Part shown: positions 21,279-34,991 of the stretch, piece after piece
Layout of the letters: each line of letters opens with the position of its first letter
How positions within the stretch are numbered: the stretch's first letter is position 1
Program-made: the position numbers and the translations under genes
Assembly (NCBI GenBank): GCA_029255685.2
Contig: CM055311.2
Location: 55,883,048-55,947,047, forward strand
Direction of reading: 5' to 3'
Source of the DNA: Silene conica
Taxonomy: Eukaryota; Streptophyta; Magnoliopsida; Caryophyllales; Caryophyllaceae
DNA: 64,000 bases
The notes under the pieces: generated by a model
Told to the model about the DNA's origin: nothing
Database searches by the model: none
What the model saw: the letters and a program-made list of their open reading frames with translations, nothing else

Positions 21279-22536
21279 TGTTGGGAAATGTGTCCTCAAC
21301 AATAGTGCGATCACATAATTAAATCTCATGACGAGAATGCGCAAGGGATGATACGAAATTATATAGTCAACTGACCAACATTAGTCAGTAATGATTGACT
21401 AGCTAGAGTTTGACATTACTGTCGTATGACGGTGGTGGTCAGTTGATCCCTTTAGGTCACACCTATAGGAAAATTCCCTTAATTGATAAATTGATCAAGT
21501 GTATATTGATACGAGTTGATCAGATTCCTTAAAATAGAATATCGAGAAATCAGAGGTTAAATCTTAATGTAAGATTTATGTTTGAAATTGAAACGTGTCA
21601 ATTGTCAAACCTTAATCGATGTTTATGAAATATCAAAATTAGAATGAATCAGGTTGATTATTATTACAAGTGTTGTAAATCGTATTGACGATTATTGAAA
21701 TGACCAATTTATAAATCAGTAATTACGAATTACTAAGTCATTTTGTTAAATATGATTTAATTAATTTATAAATAATATGTATTTTAAATTAATACAATTG
21801 TATTTTGTGTCATGGTTTGTCACATGTCACATACAATTGTACAATATGACATTTATAATATGAAAGTCCATATTATCTATTTGGTGTTATGGGTGCCGTT
21901 TTGGGAGATGGGTTAAAGGGCCTTGAATTATTGAATTAATGCCCTTAAACATCATAATTAAGGTAGATTTTAATCCTAATTATAGCCTTGCATGCCTAGG
22001 TTATGGGATAGATAAAAAGCAACTAACATACCCTTCCCCATTTAAGGCCTCACGGCACCCCAACATCAACCACCATATATCTTGTTATTAGTACACAAGA
22101 TCATTCATTCCTTATGCAAGTTTTTGGTTTTCCTAGTGTGAGAAAAACTACCAAAACCTCTCAAAATATTATCTCAAATATTAACATAATAAGATTATAT
22201 TATTAATACCACAATAGTTGTAGTATTCTTATATTATTTATTCTAATAAGAGTTTAGAATATTACTTAAAGGAAAACCGATTTTTTCACCTAGCTAGTGT
22301 TAGTTTTGGTTTTAAGGGATTGTCTTGGGTGCATCACAAAGGAGGTAATCTACCTTGTTTACTTGGTTGGAGGATCATCCTAGCATAAGTTTGGACCGAA
22401 TGTAAGGGTTCAATCATGTTATTTCCGCATATTATTTAGCATGCATAAGATCTTGTAATAAGTAATTAAAATGTTAATTAGTAAATTCATATTAGTATGA
22501 CTAATATTTAGGGCGTGTAAGACATAGAACCTAACA
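21279..22536 (+). repeat. 5' LTR of copia element 1
   Basis: 1258 bases, TGTTGGGAAATG to AACCTAACA. The match to LTR2 is very close; visible differences include scattered substitutions and a short insertion of about 12 bases in LTR2 near 29366. Confidence 0.92.
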
Positions 22537-22552
22537 ATTGGTATCAGAGTAA
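22537..22552 (+). promoter_or_regulatory. Primer binding site of copia element 1 (initiator tRNA-Met type)
   Basis: ATTGGTATCAGAGTAA directly follows the LTR end; TGGTATCAGAG is the standard complement of initiator tRNA-Met. Confidence 0.85.
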
Positions 22553-25536
22553 AATGGTTGCTTGCATGCTTTTCGTTATAATTTTTACGAAGTTATTTGA
22601 TAACAAAATAAAATTGAAATTTTAAAACCATATTTGATATGGCCGAAAATTTTAATGCATGAATACCTACTGGTCCTAAAAGTGTTTTAGGTTATTTGGA
22701 ATGATTTTTGGATATATATTGTTCATTTGTATAATTAATTCGGTTATTTGGTCATTTTAATCGGTTAAAATGAAATATTTTGGGAAAAATAGTAATTTTT
22801 ACTTTCTGGCCGAGATTTTTTAATATGTGCTCACATGTATTATCTATGTTATGAATATGAATTTTCGTAACTATTGAAGTTATAATGCATAGTTTATAAA
22901 TTTTAAATGTTAAAATGCTATAAAATGAGAATAAATGAGTTTTATATAGTTACATTGCGAATTTGACTATAAACGTTTTTGAGTATGTCACATGCAATAT
23001 TTAAAATGTATATTAAATTTTCCAGAAATTTTTATCATATATTGCATGATTATTGATTTTTAGTGTAAAAATCGGATAATTAGTGACATAATTTTGACTT
23101 AATTAGTTTAAGTTGGAATTTGAACATAAAATTTTTACACAATGTCATATATATTATTTCCAGCATGTATACAAATTTCGAGATTTTTATCTCATGTTTT
23201 GCTTGTAAAATGATTTTAATGGTTAAAATCGTATAATATATGACATAATTTGTTAAATATAGTAAAAGTTGCTAAAATGGCCGAAAAATTTAACCCATGT
23301 AAGTCATATTTGATATGTTCATCACCATATTTTTCTTGGGAGCCAAAAGTTTCAGCATATTTAATTTTTAATTGTTAATTGTTAAAGTTAAAAATTGATT
23401 TATAAAAGTTCATAAATTGCTTTTCAGTCCTTGGGCAGTGCATTAGCTGAAATTTTCTGTCCATATCAGTTCCCTAAGTGTTTTTGAATATGTAAAAATA
23501 ATATTAGTATTTTATTGCATGCTTTTAAAGTAAATTTTGAATTTACGGCTTAAAAATGCGTGTTATATACTTTATTGGGATATTCTACATGGTACCCCAC
23601 AATTTTTTGATTTCTACATTGTACCCCTACACTTTTTAAAACATACATGGTACCCCTAATTGTTGTCATTATCACTACGTATACCCCTAAACTTTATTTT
23701 CCATCAATTAAACTCATTTTTAAGCTTTATGTGATAACTTTAACGCGTAAGGAAGCTTGCCATTTATTATCACATGACATAAGTACTCTATTAGGCTCAA
23801 TATCAATCTCGATCCTAATATTTATAGATATGTATGGGCTAAAAAAAGGCGAAGGAAAAATTATTGATCTTTGCTAAATTATCACGTCCAAAGAATGGAT
23901 ATTAATTCTAATAGAGTCCTTGTGTCATGAGATGATAAATGTCAAGTTTGGTTATGCGCCTAAGTAATTATTTAACGCTTAAAAATGAGTTTAATTGACG
24001 GAAAATAAAGTTTAGGGGTACACGTAGTGATAATGACAACAATTAGGGGTATCATGTATATTTTAAAAAGTGTAGGGGTACCATGTAGAAAGTCGAAAAA
24101 TTGAGGGGTACCATGTAGAATATCCCTACTTTATTTATGATATAAATTAATAATTTTTGTAATACTAATATTTTTAAAGTTCTGAAATTTCAAGAATATT
24201 CCAGAATATTCAAAATTTGAATTTTGAATTTTTCAAAATTTTATGACTCTTTTAGAATTTTATATTATTTTTCCCGCAAAACCGATTAATATACGAACAA
24301 TATTTGAAAAGTTAGTCAGAACTTGAGTAAGACCAAATTTTGAAACCTAAATGAGTTAGGGTAATTAACTTTAATGTGAATCTCGATTCACGTGATGCCA
24401 TATAAATTTAAAACGTTAAAATCACGCAATTCCATAAAACCGAGTTATACGATGACTATATTTTAGTGATATTTAATAGGACGATTTGGCTTAGAGTTTG
24501 CATGTTAGTTCATATACATAAGCATTGCATATTTTAATTATGATTGTCATGATTTTATTTACGTAATTTTGGGATTATGTAATTTACTTAGTATGGCCTT
24601 AGTTTTAATCGATAATTCTCGTAATGTAGGGGTTATCGATTCGGATGTAATTAATGTGATCTCGTATCACTTTATTTATTGTTTTTCTATTTTATAATGT
24701 ATAAAGTAGATAGAAAAGTTGTAATTTTTGTATATTCCGGAGAGCCTTGAAGACGATGCCTTTCGGGAAGGAGTTCCGACCAAGACGGTGTTTGCCTTGG
24801 AATGCGTGCCTCGTGAAGATCAAGGGACCAAGGAGTTGGTTTCCGAATTTGTACTTTTATTATTTTCTTTTCTAGGAAGGTCATACTAAGGTTACTTATG
24901 CTTTAAGTTTTATGCTTTTAATTTGCTTTATATGTTTGCATACATAGCCAAATCGTCATATCATGTCATGCATTTTATTCAAGTACATCGACCTAGTCAA
25001 TTAAATTTATCGATAATTCACCGACTTGGTTCACTTAAACGGAGATATTTAATGAATTGACTAGATCTCTTACAATATAAATATTGAGACTTAGCCTTAC
25101 CAAAGAGTATAGACCCATGACTCCCTTCTTCATAAGAAAGTAGGCTCGGCTACACCGGGGTACTAAGCTTGTTACGTTGGGTAAGTGGGGTAATATGATT
25201 ACACCTTGAAATTTGGTCGATCTCAACGAAGGTATTCGTAACCGTAGTTGCAATAAGTTCGGGCTAAATACAATTTAAAGTAAATTGTCAACCGAGAGTT
25301 CTAAGGTAGAACCGATTAAGGAGTTAATCCACCGAATTATATTAATAAGGGATGAATCGGCTACACCGTGCCCGAATTAGTATGGATTTGGGTCTCGGAA
25401 TCGTTTACTTAATTGGGTAAGAGATCATTAAGTAAATGTTAAACTTATTCTCTTAATATATTTACGAGTTTAATATAAACGATGTTTGTTTTTAATTCCT
25501 TCGCTTTTATTTTTAGTTTATTTTCAAACATCATAA
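22553..25536 (+). other. Long leader of copia element 1, no gene
   Basis: About 3 kb of AT-rich DNA with several similar blocks (TTTTAATGGTTAAAATCG-like phrases between 22740 and 23250), a Mutator-type MITE at 23577-24126, and a more GC-rich block at 24735-24860 with CCTTGAAGACGATGCCTTTC. No frame is supported. Confidence 0.55.
23577..24126. mobile_element. Mutator-like foldback MITE
   Basis: The 550-base element has long inverted arms of roughly 200 bases (GGGATATTCTACATGGTACC at the left, its near-complement at the right) and a perfect 9-base duplication TACTTTATT (23568-23576 and 24127-24135). The 9-base duplication and long arms identify it as Mutator-like. Each arm contains three diverged tandem copies of a word of the type CTACATGGTACCCC. 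Confidence 0.93.
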
Positions 25537-26345
25537 ATGGCCGCAAACGCTCCACCTCTCACTAACGTGTCATGGCTTCGATCTTTCATGGATCGTTGCA
25601 AGCTTGACAAGCATGGTTCCAATTTTAAAGATTGGGACGCGCAATTGGTTTTGGCCGCGCAAGGTGACGATAAGACTCGTTACTTTACCGAAGCCGCTCC
25701 TCCCGCTCACTCCGCGGCTCCGACTCGTGAGGCCTATGAGGCCTACGTGAAAGAGTCTTTCGCTCTCAAAAATGTGCTTATCTTCTACATGGAGCCGGAT
25801 CTCCAAAGGAGTATGATTAAGCTAAGAACGTCATACGAGATTTATACCAAGCTTGCGACAATGTCTTCGCCAACTCCGAGGGTAATTCAATATGAGGCGG
25901 CCTCTGCCTTCTTCGACTTTTGTTTGAAGGAAGGTCAAAAGGTTAGCCCTCATGTACTCAAGTTAGTTGAGTTAACTGAAACCCTCAAGGTACAAGGAAT
26001 TGATGTTCCCGACTCCATCATCATTGACCGAGTTCTTCACTCCCTCAATAAGGTGAAATCGTATGCTCAGTTCCAGGTGAACTTCAACATGCGAAATCAT
26101 TTACCTAATTGGATGTTTTGAACATCCAAAGGATGTTTTGAACATCAAAAGGGAAGGGAAAAAGGGAAATTTAGAGGAGTGCCTTCAAAGGCAAGGGCAA
26201 TAAAACCTCCAAGTCCAAATGTCCTAAGGAGAAAACCTTTTCGAAATGTACTTCCACCTTATTTTCAAAGGTTGAAGACAAGTGCCATTATTGCACAAGG
26301 TTAGGTCATTGGAAACAGAATTGCCCCAAATACTTAAACAATCTC
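25537..26345 (+). pseudogene. gag: Gag of copia element 1
   Basis: A frame from MAANAPPLTNVSWLRSFMDR runs 194 residues (25537-26121) with the copia Gag core: FKDWDAQLVLAAQGDDKTRY, then a helical region including FALKNVLIFYMEPDLQRSM and VIQYEAASAFFDFCLKEGQK. It ends at a TGA inside a short direct duplication of GGATGTTTTGAACATC (about 26112-26145). Further on, another frame holds a zinc knuckle KCHYCTRLGHWKQNC (about 26280-26325, CX2CX4HX4C). Gag assembles the particle; this copy lacks a continuous frame from core to knuckle. Confidence 0.8.
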
Positions 26346-28865
26346 AAAGCAGGAAAGGTTCTCGCATTAGGTTATAATTCTCGTTTAAATTCATGTTATT
26401 TTGTCAACTTATGCATCTCGATACAAGTTGTTGACTCTCACCCCTTTTAATTGTTTTAAAGGGGCACCTTATAAAGATAAGGGCAAGGAAAAGGAAACTT
26501 AAAGTTCCTTACATGGATGGCTATGGTAGCATCCGGTGATTGAAGACATGAAGAGCATAGCTCTATATTTTTATTATCGTCTTCTTTCATTTATGCATTT
26601 TATTTTAAGAACAATTCTTTTCTTGTATGACAAGGATTCAAATCCTAAACAATGGTTTTATTTTGGATATTGGTGACTTGGTTTTCAACCCAAGTCACTA
26701 CTTTTGTTCTTAATCAAATAGTTGATTCCCAAAATAAATTGCATACCTTGTAAACATGAATTAATGTGATCTTAATAAATCACTAAAGAAGTACCCTGAA
26801 ACGTTCATTGTACAATAACATTGATATGATCAATATAAAGAATCAAAGTGTTGATTAATTTAAAACGGAGAATTACACCACATGAGAAACTCTCAATCAA
26901 AATGAGATATAATTAGTTCATTATAAGATGATCATTTTAAGTGAAAATGAGAATTAATATCTCACCCCTAATAATATTCATCATCCAAAACATTGGTTAT
27001 GGGTAAATTGCTATCCTTGTATAAATAAAAGTTATTTTAAAGGATAGAGTGGGAGAAAAATATTTCGCCCACAAACCAATGAGTTAAATGTGGGATCTTA
27101 GAGAAGAATCCTACATAGGGTTCTTAGGAAGAAACATAAATGGATGAATAGAAGAAACTACGAGAGGACACAGAAGAAACTACGCGAGGACACAAAAAGA
27201 AAATGTTCTTAATGCCATTAGTTCCTAGAGAGGATGAAAGGAACCGCGTGTATAATCGAAAGGAAAACGTTTCCTTGATAATAATGTTTCTTAAGTTATA
27301 AGATAATAGAGGAGAAATCATCTCTGTTCTCTCGATGGTAGTGTCTTTGAATTAAAAAAGGATTATAAGGGAATATCATGTCATGTTTCGTTTCGAGGAA
27401 ACGAAGACGAGAAATGAAAAGTTCATTTAAGAAGTGATATTGATTGAGTGGAAGTAGATCACTATAGAGATAATGATATTGGTTTTAGTGGGACCAATAT
27501 TCATTAGAGAATTGAACCTACCATTTAGAGAGAATGGCGATTCTTTAGAATGAAAAGAATAAGAGGTTTTCTATTCTAGATGAATGAAATGTTGAACATC
27601 ATAGGATGATGGAGCTTCACGGGAAAGTTTATTATATTGACAATAAAACGTTACCCATTAGAAATCAAATGGGTTGGATAATTTTTTCATATTAATGAAT
27701 ATAGAATCACGTGGTGATTCTTACAACCTAAAAACTTTTGATTAATAGCCAAGATAATTGAAAATGATGGGTTCTCGAGGAGAACTAGTAATGAAATCAT
27801 GAATAACTACAAAATAGATTTCAGTACAAAAGTGACTAGGTACTTTAGAGCGATAAGTTGATCCCTCTGACATACCAATACGTCACGAGTTATAAGATAA
27901 CAGTGAGAGCTTCTTTCAGGAAAAGAAACTCGAGATCTAGAATGAGTTCTAGACATGTACTCAAATAAGATCATATTATACGAGATAATGTGAATCGGAA
28001 AGAAACTGAAATTTGTAGGTTATGAAAGATATGAATAAATGGTTTATTCACAAGTTCAAACCACTAATACAAATTGATGAATGTGCATCAAATAATGTAT
28101 GGAGGAGTAATATTGTATTGACTGTCCATACATGACAATATCGTTTGAGTTATTATTAACTCACAATTGAAAGATACTTTGTCAAATCCAAATGGGTTGT
28201 AAGAGACAACTTTGAACCCCATAAAGTGAACTGGATTGACTTAGTATAGCTCCTAGCCGCTTGTGTGAGGTGACTTCTCGAAGCGACTAGAGTGTGAGGC
28301 GATTGATGGCAAGTTCAAATGCCTTAGAGTCATATGGGATGACTAGTCGATCACATAGGCAGACTGTGGGAAACACTCTGTCGGGCAGAGTGACCGCTTA
28401 TAGAGTTCTGGAAATTTTATAATAGCCCGGTCGTGGCAAGAGCTGCTATAGTATTCTTATGAGTCAATTCTTAGACTAAAGACTACTCGCCCAAGATGGC
28501 ACTGTTTTTGCATAACTTTGATTCATTCTCTACGACTTTTCGTAACTTAAGTCAAATGGAATTGTTTTGGGTTATGTTAGGCTGTGGCTAGTTGAAGGGA
28601 ATAGTGCGATAGGAATTGTCCACCCCTTTGTCAGGGTTGTTCAAATCTCAAGGCCACTCGAGGAGAAGTTAACTGGAAATGCGTGGCCACGCTCGGAAGG
28701 TTTCTATGGTAGATAATTCCGGTCAATCAGTTAATCTCCAGATCGAAGAAACCACTCACGATGATCAAATGCAAGTACGACCTGAGAGACACCTTGCATT
28801 GAGTGGGAGGTTCTAATAGGATAAGAGAATTGGTGACACACACTTGTCGAGGACAAGTGGGAGAT
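26346..28865 (+). other. Non-coding tail of copia element 1 (pol absent)
   Basis: About 2.5 kb with no RT, RNase H, integrase or protease motif. It contains a duplicated AGAAGAAACTACGMGAGGAC unit at about 27145-27195 and ends in a polypurine-like GAGGACAAGTGGGAGA just before LTR2. Confidence 0.7.
28850..28865 (+). promoter_or_regulatory. Polypurine tract of copia element 1
   Basis: GAGGACAAGTGGGAGAT immediately precedes TGTTGGG of the 3' LTR. Confidence 0.75.
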
Positions 28866-29580
28866 TGTTGGGAAATGTGTCCTCAACAATAGTGCGATCA
28901 CATAATTAAATCTCATGACGAGAATGCGCAAGGGATGATACGAAATTATATAGTCAACTGACCAACATTAATCAGTAATGATTGGCTAGCTAGAGTCTGA
29001 CATTACTGTCGTATGACGGCGGTGGTCAGTTGATCCATTTAGGTCACACCTATAGGACAATTCCCTTAATTGATAAACTGATCAAGTGTATATTGATACG
29101 AGTTGATCAGATTCCTTAAAATAGAATATCGAGAAATCAGAGGTTAAATCTTAATGTAAGATTTATGTTTGAAATTGAAACGTGTCAATTGTCAAACCTT
29201 AATCGATGTTTATGAAATATCAAAATTAGAATGAATCAGGTTGATTATTATTACAAGTGTTGTAAATCGTATTGACGATTATTGAAATGACCAATTTATA
29301 AATCAGTTTTTACGAATTACTAAGTCATTTTGTTAAATATGATTTAATTAATTTATAAATAATATTTATTTGATAAATATGTATTTAAATTAATACAATT
29401 GTATTTTGTGTCATGGTTTGTCACATGTCACATACAATTGTACAATATGACATTTATAATATGAAAGTCCATATTATCTATTTGGTGTTATGGGTGCCGT
29501 TTTGGGAGATGAGTTAAAGGGCCTTGAATTATTGAATTAATGCCCTTAAACATCATAATTAAGGTAGCTTTTAATCCTAA

Positions 29581-29612
29581 CTAGTGTAACACCCGTGACA
29601 AATCACGGGGTT
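29581..29612 (-). promoter_or_regulatory. Helitron 3' terminus with hairpin and CTAG
   Basis: Minus strand: CCCCGTGATTTGTCACGGG, TGTTACA, CTAG, then host T. The hairpin is the known termination signal of rolling-circle transposition. Confidence 0.88.
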
Positions 29613-29703
29613 GTGTACTTTTTTTAAAACCAGACGATAAAATATAGTTATTATATAACTAAAATTGTTCATAAGTACACCTTGAAATTTTCGTTTTATA
29701 GGA

Positions 29704-32700
29704 TTGTTTAATCATAATTTTCGTATTTTAATGCCCGTCATATGTCGCGGTCACATCTTGAACGGTATGTCCGACTCTCTTTTTGACATTTATCAAAATG
29801 TAGAGTCCGCTAAAGATTTGTGGAATCAACTTGAGTCTAAATATATGGATGAGGATGCTTCTAGTAAGAAGTTTCTTGTTGGAAATTTCATGAATTATAA
29901 GATGGTGGATGCTAGACCTGTAATGGAACAATATAATGAATTGCTCCGGATTTTGGGACAATTTGCTCAACATAAGATGGAAATGGATGAATCTATTTCG
30001 GTGTCTAGTATTATAGACAAGTTGCCTCCTTCTTGGAAGGATTTTAAACACATGCTTAAACATAAGAAAGAAGAGTTGAGTCTTATTCAACTTGGTAGCC
30101 ATTTGCGCATAGAGGAATCTCTAAGGGTGCAAGATAGTGGCAAGGGTAAAGGAAAGGATGTTATGGGATCTTCTTCTGTCAATATGATGGAAAAGGGAGA
30201 GGGTTCCTATAACAAGTTTAAGGGTAAAAAACGCTCTTTTAACAACACCAATGATGAGTCTAACAAGACACCAAAAGGTGCTTGTTGGATTTGTGGAAAG
30301 ACCGGGCATTTGAAAGCAAATTGCAAGGTTAGGAAGCACAAAAAGAACAAGGGTGCAAGTACTAGCCAAAGAGGACAAGGGTCTAATGACCAAGGTCCAC
30401 CCACTAATCAAGGTCAGATTTTAGACTATGGTTTTAGTTCAGTTGTGAATTATGTACCACTAATTTCTGAAGCATTTTATGTGCAGGATGATGTAGTGGC
30501 ATGGTGGATAGACTCGGGTGCAACCAATCATGTTTGCAAGGATCGACATTGGTTCAAGGACTATGAACTAGTGAAGGATGGATCCGTTCTTTATATGGGC
30601 AACGAGTCTACCGCTCCTATTGTTGGCCGTGGCACGGTGGTGTTGGAATTTAGTTCCGGAAATGTTGTAAATTTGAATAATGTATTACATGTACCCGGAA
30701 TTAGAAAGAACCTTGTATCCGGTAGTTGTTTATGCAAACTTGGTTATAAACAAGTGTATGAATCTAATAAGTATGTGTTATCTAAGCATGGTTTGTTTAT
30801 TGGATTTGGTTATTTTTGCAATGGCATGTTTATGTTGAATGTTGTTCCAAATGAAAGTTCCATATTTATTGCTTCCTCTATGGATGATACTTCATATCTT
30901 TGGCATGTGAGCCTAGGACATGTACATTATAAAAGATTGAAATCTATGTCTAAAGATGGTCTAATTCCATCTTTTAACATGAACATTAATAAGTGTAATA
31001 CTTGTATGTTGACAAAAATCACAAGGCAATCATTTGGTAATGTGTCTAGGATCTCACATGTGCTTGAACTTATTCATAGTGATTTATGTGATTTTCGCAA
31101 TTATCCGTCTTGAGGTGGTAAAAAATATGTAGTGACTTTTATTCATGACTATAGTCGGTTTTGTTACATATATTTACTCCATGCTAAAGATGAGACAATT
31201 GATAAGTTTAAGGTCTTTAAAAATGAAGTGGAATTGCAACAATCGGGTTTGATTAAAAGGTTGCGTTCCGATAGAGGTGGTGAATATTATGACCCATTGT
31301 ATTTTGAGTCAAGTGGTATCATTCATGAAGTGTCTCCTCCCTATACACCACAATTAAATGGTGTAGCAGAAAGAAAGAATAGAGTCTTAAAAGAAATGGT
31401 TAATTCCATGTTGTCTTACTCGGGTTTGAGTGACGGATTTTGGGGTGAAGCCATGTTGACGGCTTGCTATTTGTTAAATAGGATTCCTAATAAAAGGAAT
31501 AAAGACACCCCATATGAACTTTGGTACAAAAAGAAACCAAGCTTGAATTATCTTCGAGTTTGGGGTTGTTGGGCTGTTGTAAGACTACCCGATCCCAAGA
31601 TTAAAACCTTGGGGGAAAGGGGCATCGATTGCATATTCATTGGATATGCTGCGCATTCAAAGGCTTATAGGTTCTATGTAATTGAACCTAATGATTCTGT
31701 TTCGGTTCACACCGTAATTGAGTCAAGGGATGCGATATTTGATGAGAGTCGTTTCTCATCAATGCCGAAGCCAAAGGATCTAGTACCTAGTTCTAGTGGA
31801 GCTGTTGAGGGAAGTGACAATGTCACAACTCAAGAAGGAACACCTGAAATTCGTAGGAGTAAGAGGAAAAGGATTGCTAAATCCTTTGGTCCCGATTTTC
31901 ATACCTATTTGGTTGAAGGTTCAAGGGATGGATGTGAAAACTATTATCCATATTGTTTTCACATTGATGAGGACCCTAAGACATTTGATGAGGCAATGAG
32001 GTCTCATGACTCTTCCTTTTGGAAAAAGGCTGTGAATGATGAAATGGATTCCATAATGGGAAATAACACTTGGGTGCTTGCGGATTTACCTCGTGGTTGT
32101 AAACCATTGGGTTGCAAGTGGATCTTCAAAAAGAAGATGAAAGTTGATGGTTCTATCGACAAGTTTAAAGCTAGATTGGTTATCCAAGGATTTAGACAAA
32201 AGGAAGGGATTGATTATTTCGATACTTATGCTCCCGTAGCTCGCATCACTACTATTAGATTATTGATTGCTCTTGCTGCAATTAATAATCTAGTGATCCA
32301 TCAAATGGATGTCAAGACAGCGTTCTTGAATGGTGAGCTTAAAGAGGAGGTGTATATGAAACAACCGGAAGGATTTATTATGCCAGGTAATGAGCATAAG
32401 GTTTGTAAGTTAATCAAATCATTGTATGGACTTAAACAAGATCCTAAACAATGGCATCACAAGTTTGATGAGGTTGTTCTATCTAATGGGTATAGACTAA
32501 ATCAGTCTGATAAATGTGTGTATAGCAAATTTGATAACAACGGTAATGAAGTCATTATTTGTTTATATGTGGATGACATGTTGATCTTTGGCACCAAACA
32601 AAGTCAAGTAGACCTTACTAAGGCCTTTTTGTCATCAAGTTTTGCCATGAAAGACATGGGTGAGGCGGATGTGATACTTGGTATAAAGATCAAACGTGAG

Positions 32701-33513
32701 AACATGGGATTCTCGTTGACACAATCTCACTACATTGAGAAAGTGTTAAAGAAATTTAATCATGGAAATTGTTCTCCGGTTAACACTCCAATGGATCCTA
32801 GTGTTAAGCTAATGCCTAATAAAGGTGAAGCTATTTCACAACTTGAGTACTCTCAAGTGATTGGGTGTTTGATGTATGCTATGACAAGCACAAGACCGGA
32901 TATCGCCTTTGCCGTTGGCAAGTTGAGTAGATACACGAGTAATCCTAGTCTTGAGCATTGGGTTGCGGTAAAACGTGTATTGAGGTATTTGAAACAAACC
33001 ATGGATTATGGTTTGAACTATGTCGGATTTCCTTCGGTTTTAGAAGGATATTCCGATGCTAGTTGGAGCACCAACCTGGAGGATCATTCATCTACTAGTG
33101 GATGGGTGTTCTTACTTGGTGGAGGAGCTATCTCATGGGATTCTAAGAAGCAAACTTGTATAACAAGTTCGACTATGGAGTCGGAATTCATTGCTTTAGC
33201 TGCGGCTGGTAAAGAGGCGGAATGGTTAAGGAATTTGGTTTATGAAATTCCGGTTTGGCCAAGACCTATTCCTCCTATCTCTATTCATTGTGATAGCTCA
33301 GCTACTTTAGCTAAGGCTTATAGTGAAGTTTACAACGGAAAGTCTAGACACCTTGGTGTTAGACATAGCGCGGTGCGTGAGCTGATTACTCATGGGGTTA
33401 TTTCCGTTGATTTCGTGAGAACACATCATAATTTAGCTGATCACTTGACGAAGGGATTAGCTAAGGACTTGGTTTTAAAGTCAGTAATCGGGATGGGTTT
33501 AAAGTCCATCTAG
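29704..33513 (+). pseudogene. gag-pol: Copia gag-pol cargo in the Helitron (copia element 2)
   Basis: One long frame with a single TGA at 31111. It lacks the N-terminus of gag: conserved reading starts at about CRGHILNGMSDSLFDIYQNV. In order: gag core; zinc knuckle CWICGKTGHLKANC (about 30283); protease WWIDSGATNHVC (about 30505); GAG-pre-integrase (YLWHVSLGHVHYKRLKSM); integrase core with [14 protein letters not shown] and [16 protein letters not shown] with [32 protein letters not shown] and [13 protein letters not shown] (about 32560); RNase H with [22 protein letters not shown] and [14 protein letters not shown]; stop at 33513. The interrupting TGA falls where SRGGKKY is expected, consistent with CGA to TGA. 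The missing gag start and 5' LTR beside the Helitron 3' end suggest capture of a fragment, not a later insertion. Confidence 0.9.
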
Positions 33514-34037
33514 ATCTTTATGATAAGATACCCAACTTCCCTCTAACATATTTTAGAGGCTAAGTTCAATGTGGAAGGCTTATTGTGGAAGATTGAGGCA
33601 CATGTTATAATCCCGAAAGGTATGTGCATGACCTGCATGACAAGAGGTTGAAGTATAATACTTCTTAATAAAATCTTTGACAAAGTGCATTTTGCAGGTG
33701 CACGATGAAAGATTTACCTAAGTGAGCGTGAAGTGTAGCCGCTTCAAGAGGCTTGGACTTGGCTTCCTATACTCTCATGAAAGGATATGGACACAAGGCG
33801 GTCAATAGTGTCAAGTTTGTAACTTTAAGAGTTTATTGAGTCTATGTGTATGTTATCTTCATGTATTCAATATGGGTTGAAAGGTTCAATCCGTGGGACA
33901 CCTTGATTCTCGAATATTTGGAATGTGTAATATACTAATGTGGAAGTTCAATCCTCGGGACACTTTCATTTATGCATAGATTTGTTTACTTTGTTGTTTT
34001 AAATGAAAACAAGGGATACACTTAAATGGGGGAGGAA
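33514..34037 (+). other. 3' non-coding part of copia element 2 with polypurine tract
   Basis: No frame. It ends in AATGGGGGAGGAA (34025-34037), a textbook polypurine tract directly before TGTTAGTG. Confidence 0.7.
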
Positions 34038-34780
34038 TGTTAGTGATTTTGATCACAAGGTCATTTAAGCGTATTCGGGTTTTCGTGTCAAAATCGGTTT
34101 GAGCTCGAAATCGATATAATGTGAGTCGGAGAGTACGGAGGGTACGCTCATATAATCGTATATCGAGTTCATGTATATAATGGATAAGAGACACTAATTA
34201 ATAGTGTTGTCGTAGTATATTATGTACCCTATCGGGATTATATACTCGGGATAAAAATTACGACCCGGACCGGGTTGCGGTTATCTCATGCGTGACAACA
34301 TATAACATGCATGGAAGTTATTGGTAGTTATTATGATTACTAATGATTGGCAAATGGCAATGATTGGTTTTTGATAACCAATAAACTTATCCATACATCA
34401 ATACATGCATTCACATATATATACATATGCACGTGAAAGAAAAGGAGTAAGTTTTTTCTTTTTGCACAAAAAGTTGCTGTAACTTTTTGACAAAAGTTTC
34501 TGTCCTATTATTTTCTTTCTGATTTGCGTGTGAATTTTGACAAAACAAGTAAAACAAAATATTCTTATTGTTTATTTGTTCTTGATTCTTGCCTTAAGAT
34601 CAAGGAATCGTCTTATCCTACAGAGATTTTGTGTAACCCGAAGGCTATAAGGGACAAAATACTCTAAGGAAAACGTGTTTAGCGTGATTCAATTGGGTGT
34701 TATATACCGTCTTATATTGTTTTCATTTCTGTTTTTGTGCCTTTGTTTTGTATTTGTAATATTTGTAATCTTTTGTAATA
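34038..34780 (+). repeat. 3' LTR of copia element 2 (right end approximate)
   Basis: Starts TGTTAGTGATTTTGATCAC after the polypurine tract. The right end is not fixed because there is no 5' LTR to compare; T-rich sequence after about 34690 suggests an end there or a little further on. Confidence 0.55.
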
Positions 34781-34911
34781 CAAAAAAATACAACATTGTG
34801 TACTTTTATTTAAAAGAAGACCACAAATTATATTTAATATATAACCAAAAATTTTATTTATTGAACATGTATCCTTAAAACAAAAACGAAAAAAAATTAA
34901 TATATATTCGG

Positions 34912-34991
34912 TCAAGATCCCGTGCGAACTCCCTTAGGGTGCGAACCGTTCGTACGGTTCACACTGTAAGAAAGTTCGCACGGGATCTTGA
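34912..34991. repeat. 80-base compound hairpin
   Basis: Arms TCAAGATCCCGTGCGAAC (34912-34929) and GTTCGCACGGGATCTTGA (34974-34991) are perfect 18-base complements. The loop contains a second hairpin, GAACCGT-TCGT-ACGGTTC. It resembles a minimal foldback element. No TSD was found. Confidence 0.85.

Noticed and set aside
29728..30411. Minus-strand frames of 124 and 96 residues
   Set aside because: Antisense shadows of the copia gag in the Helitron; no domain pattern.
29704..34780. Copia element 2 as a later normal insertion in the Helitron
   Set aside because: No 5' LTR, no gag N-terminus and no flanking duplication were found, so a captured or deleted fragment is more likely; not fully excluded.
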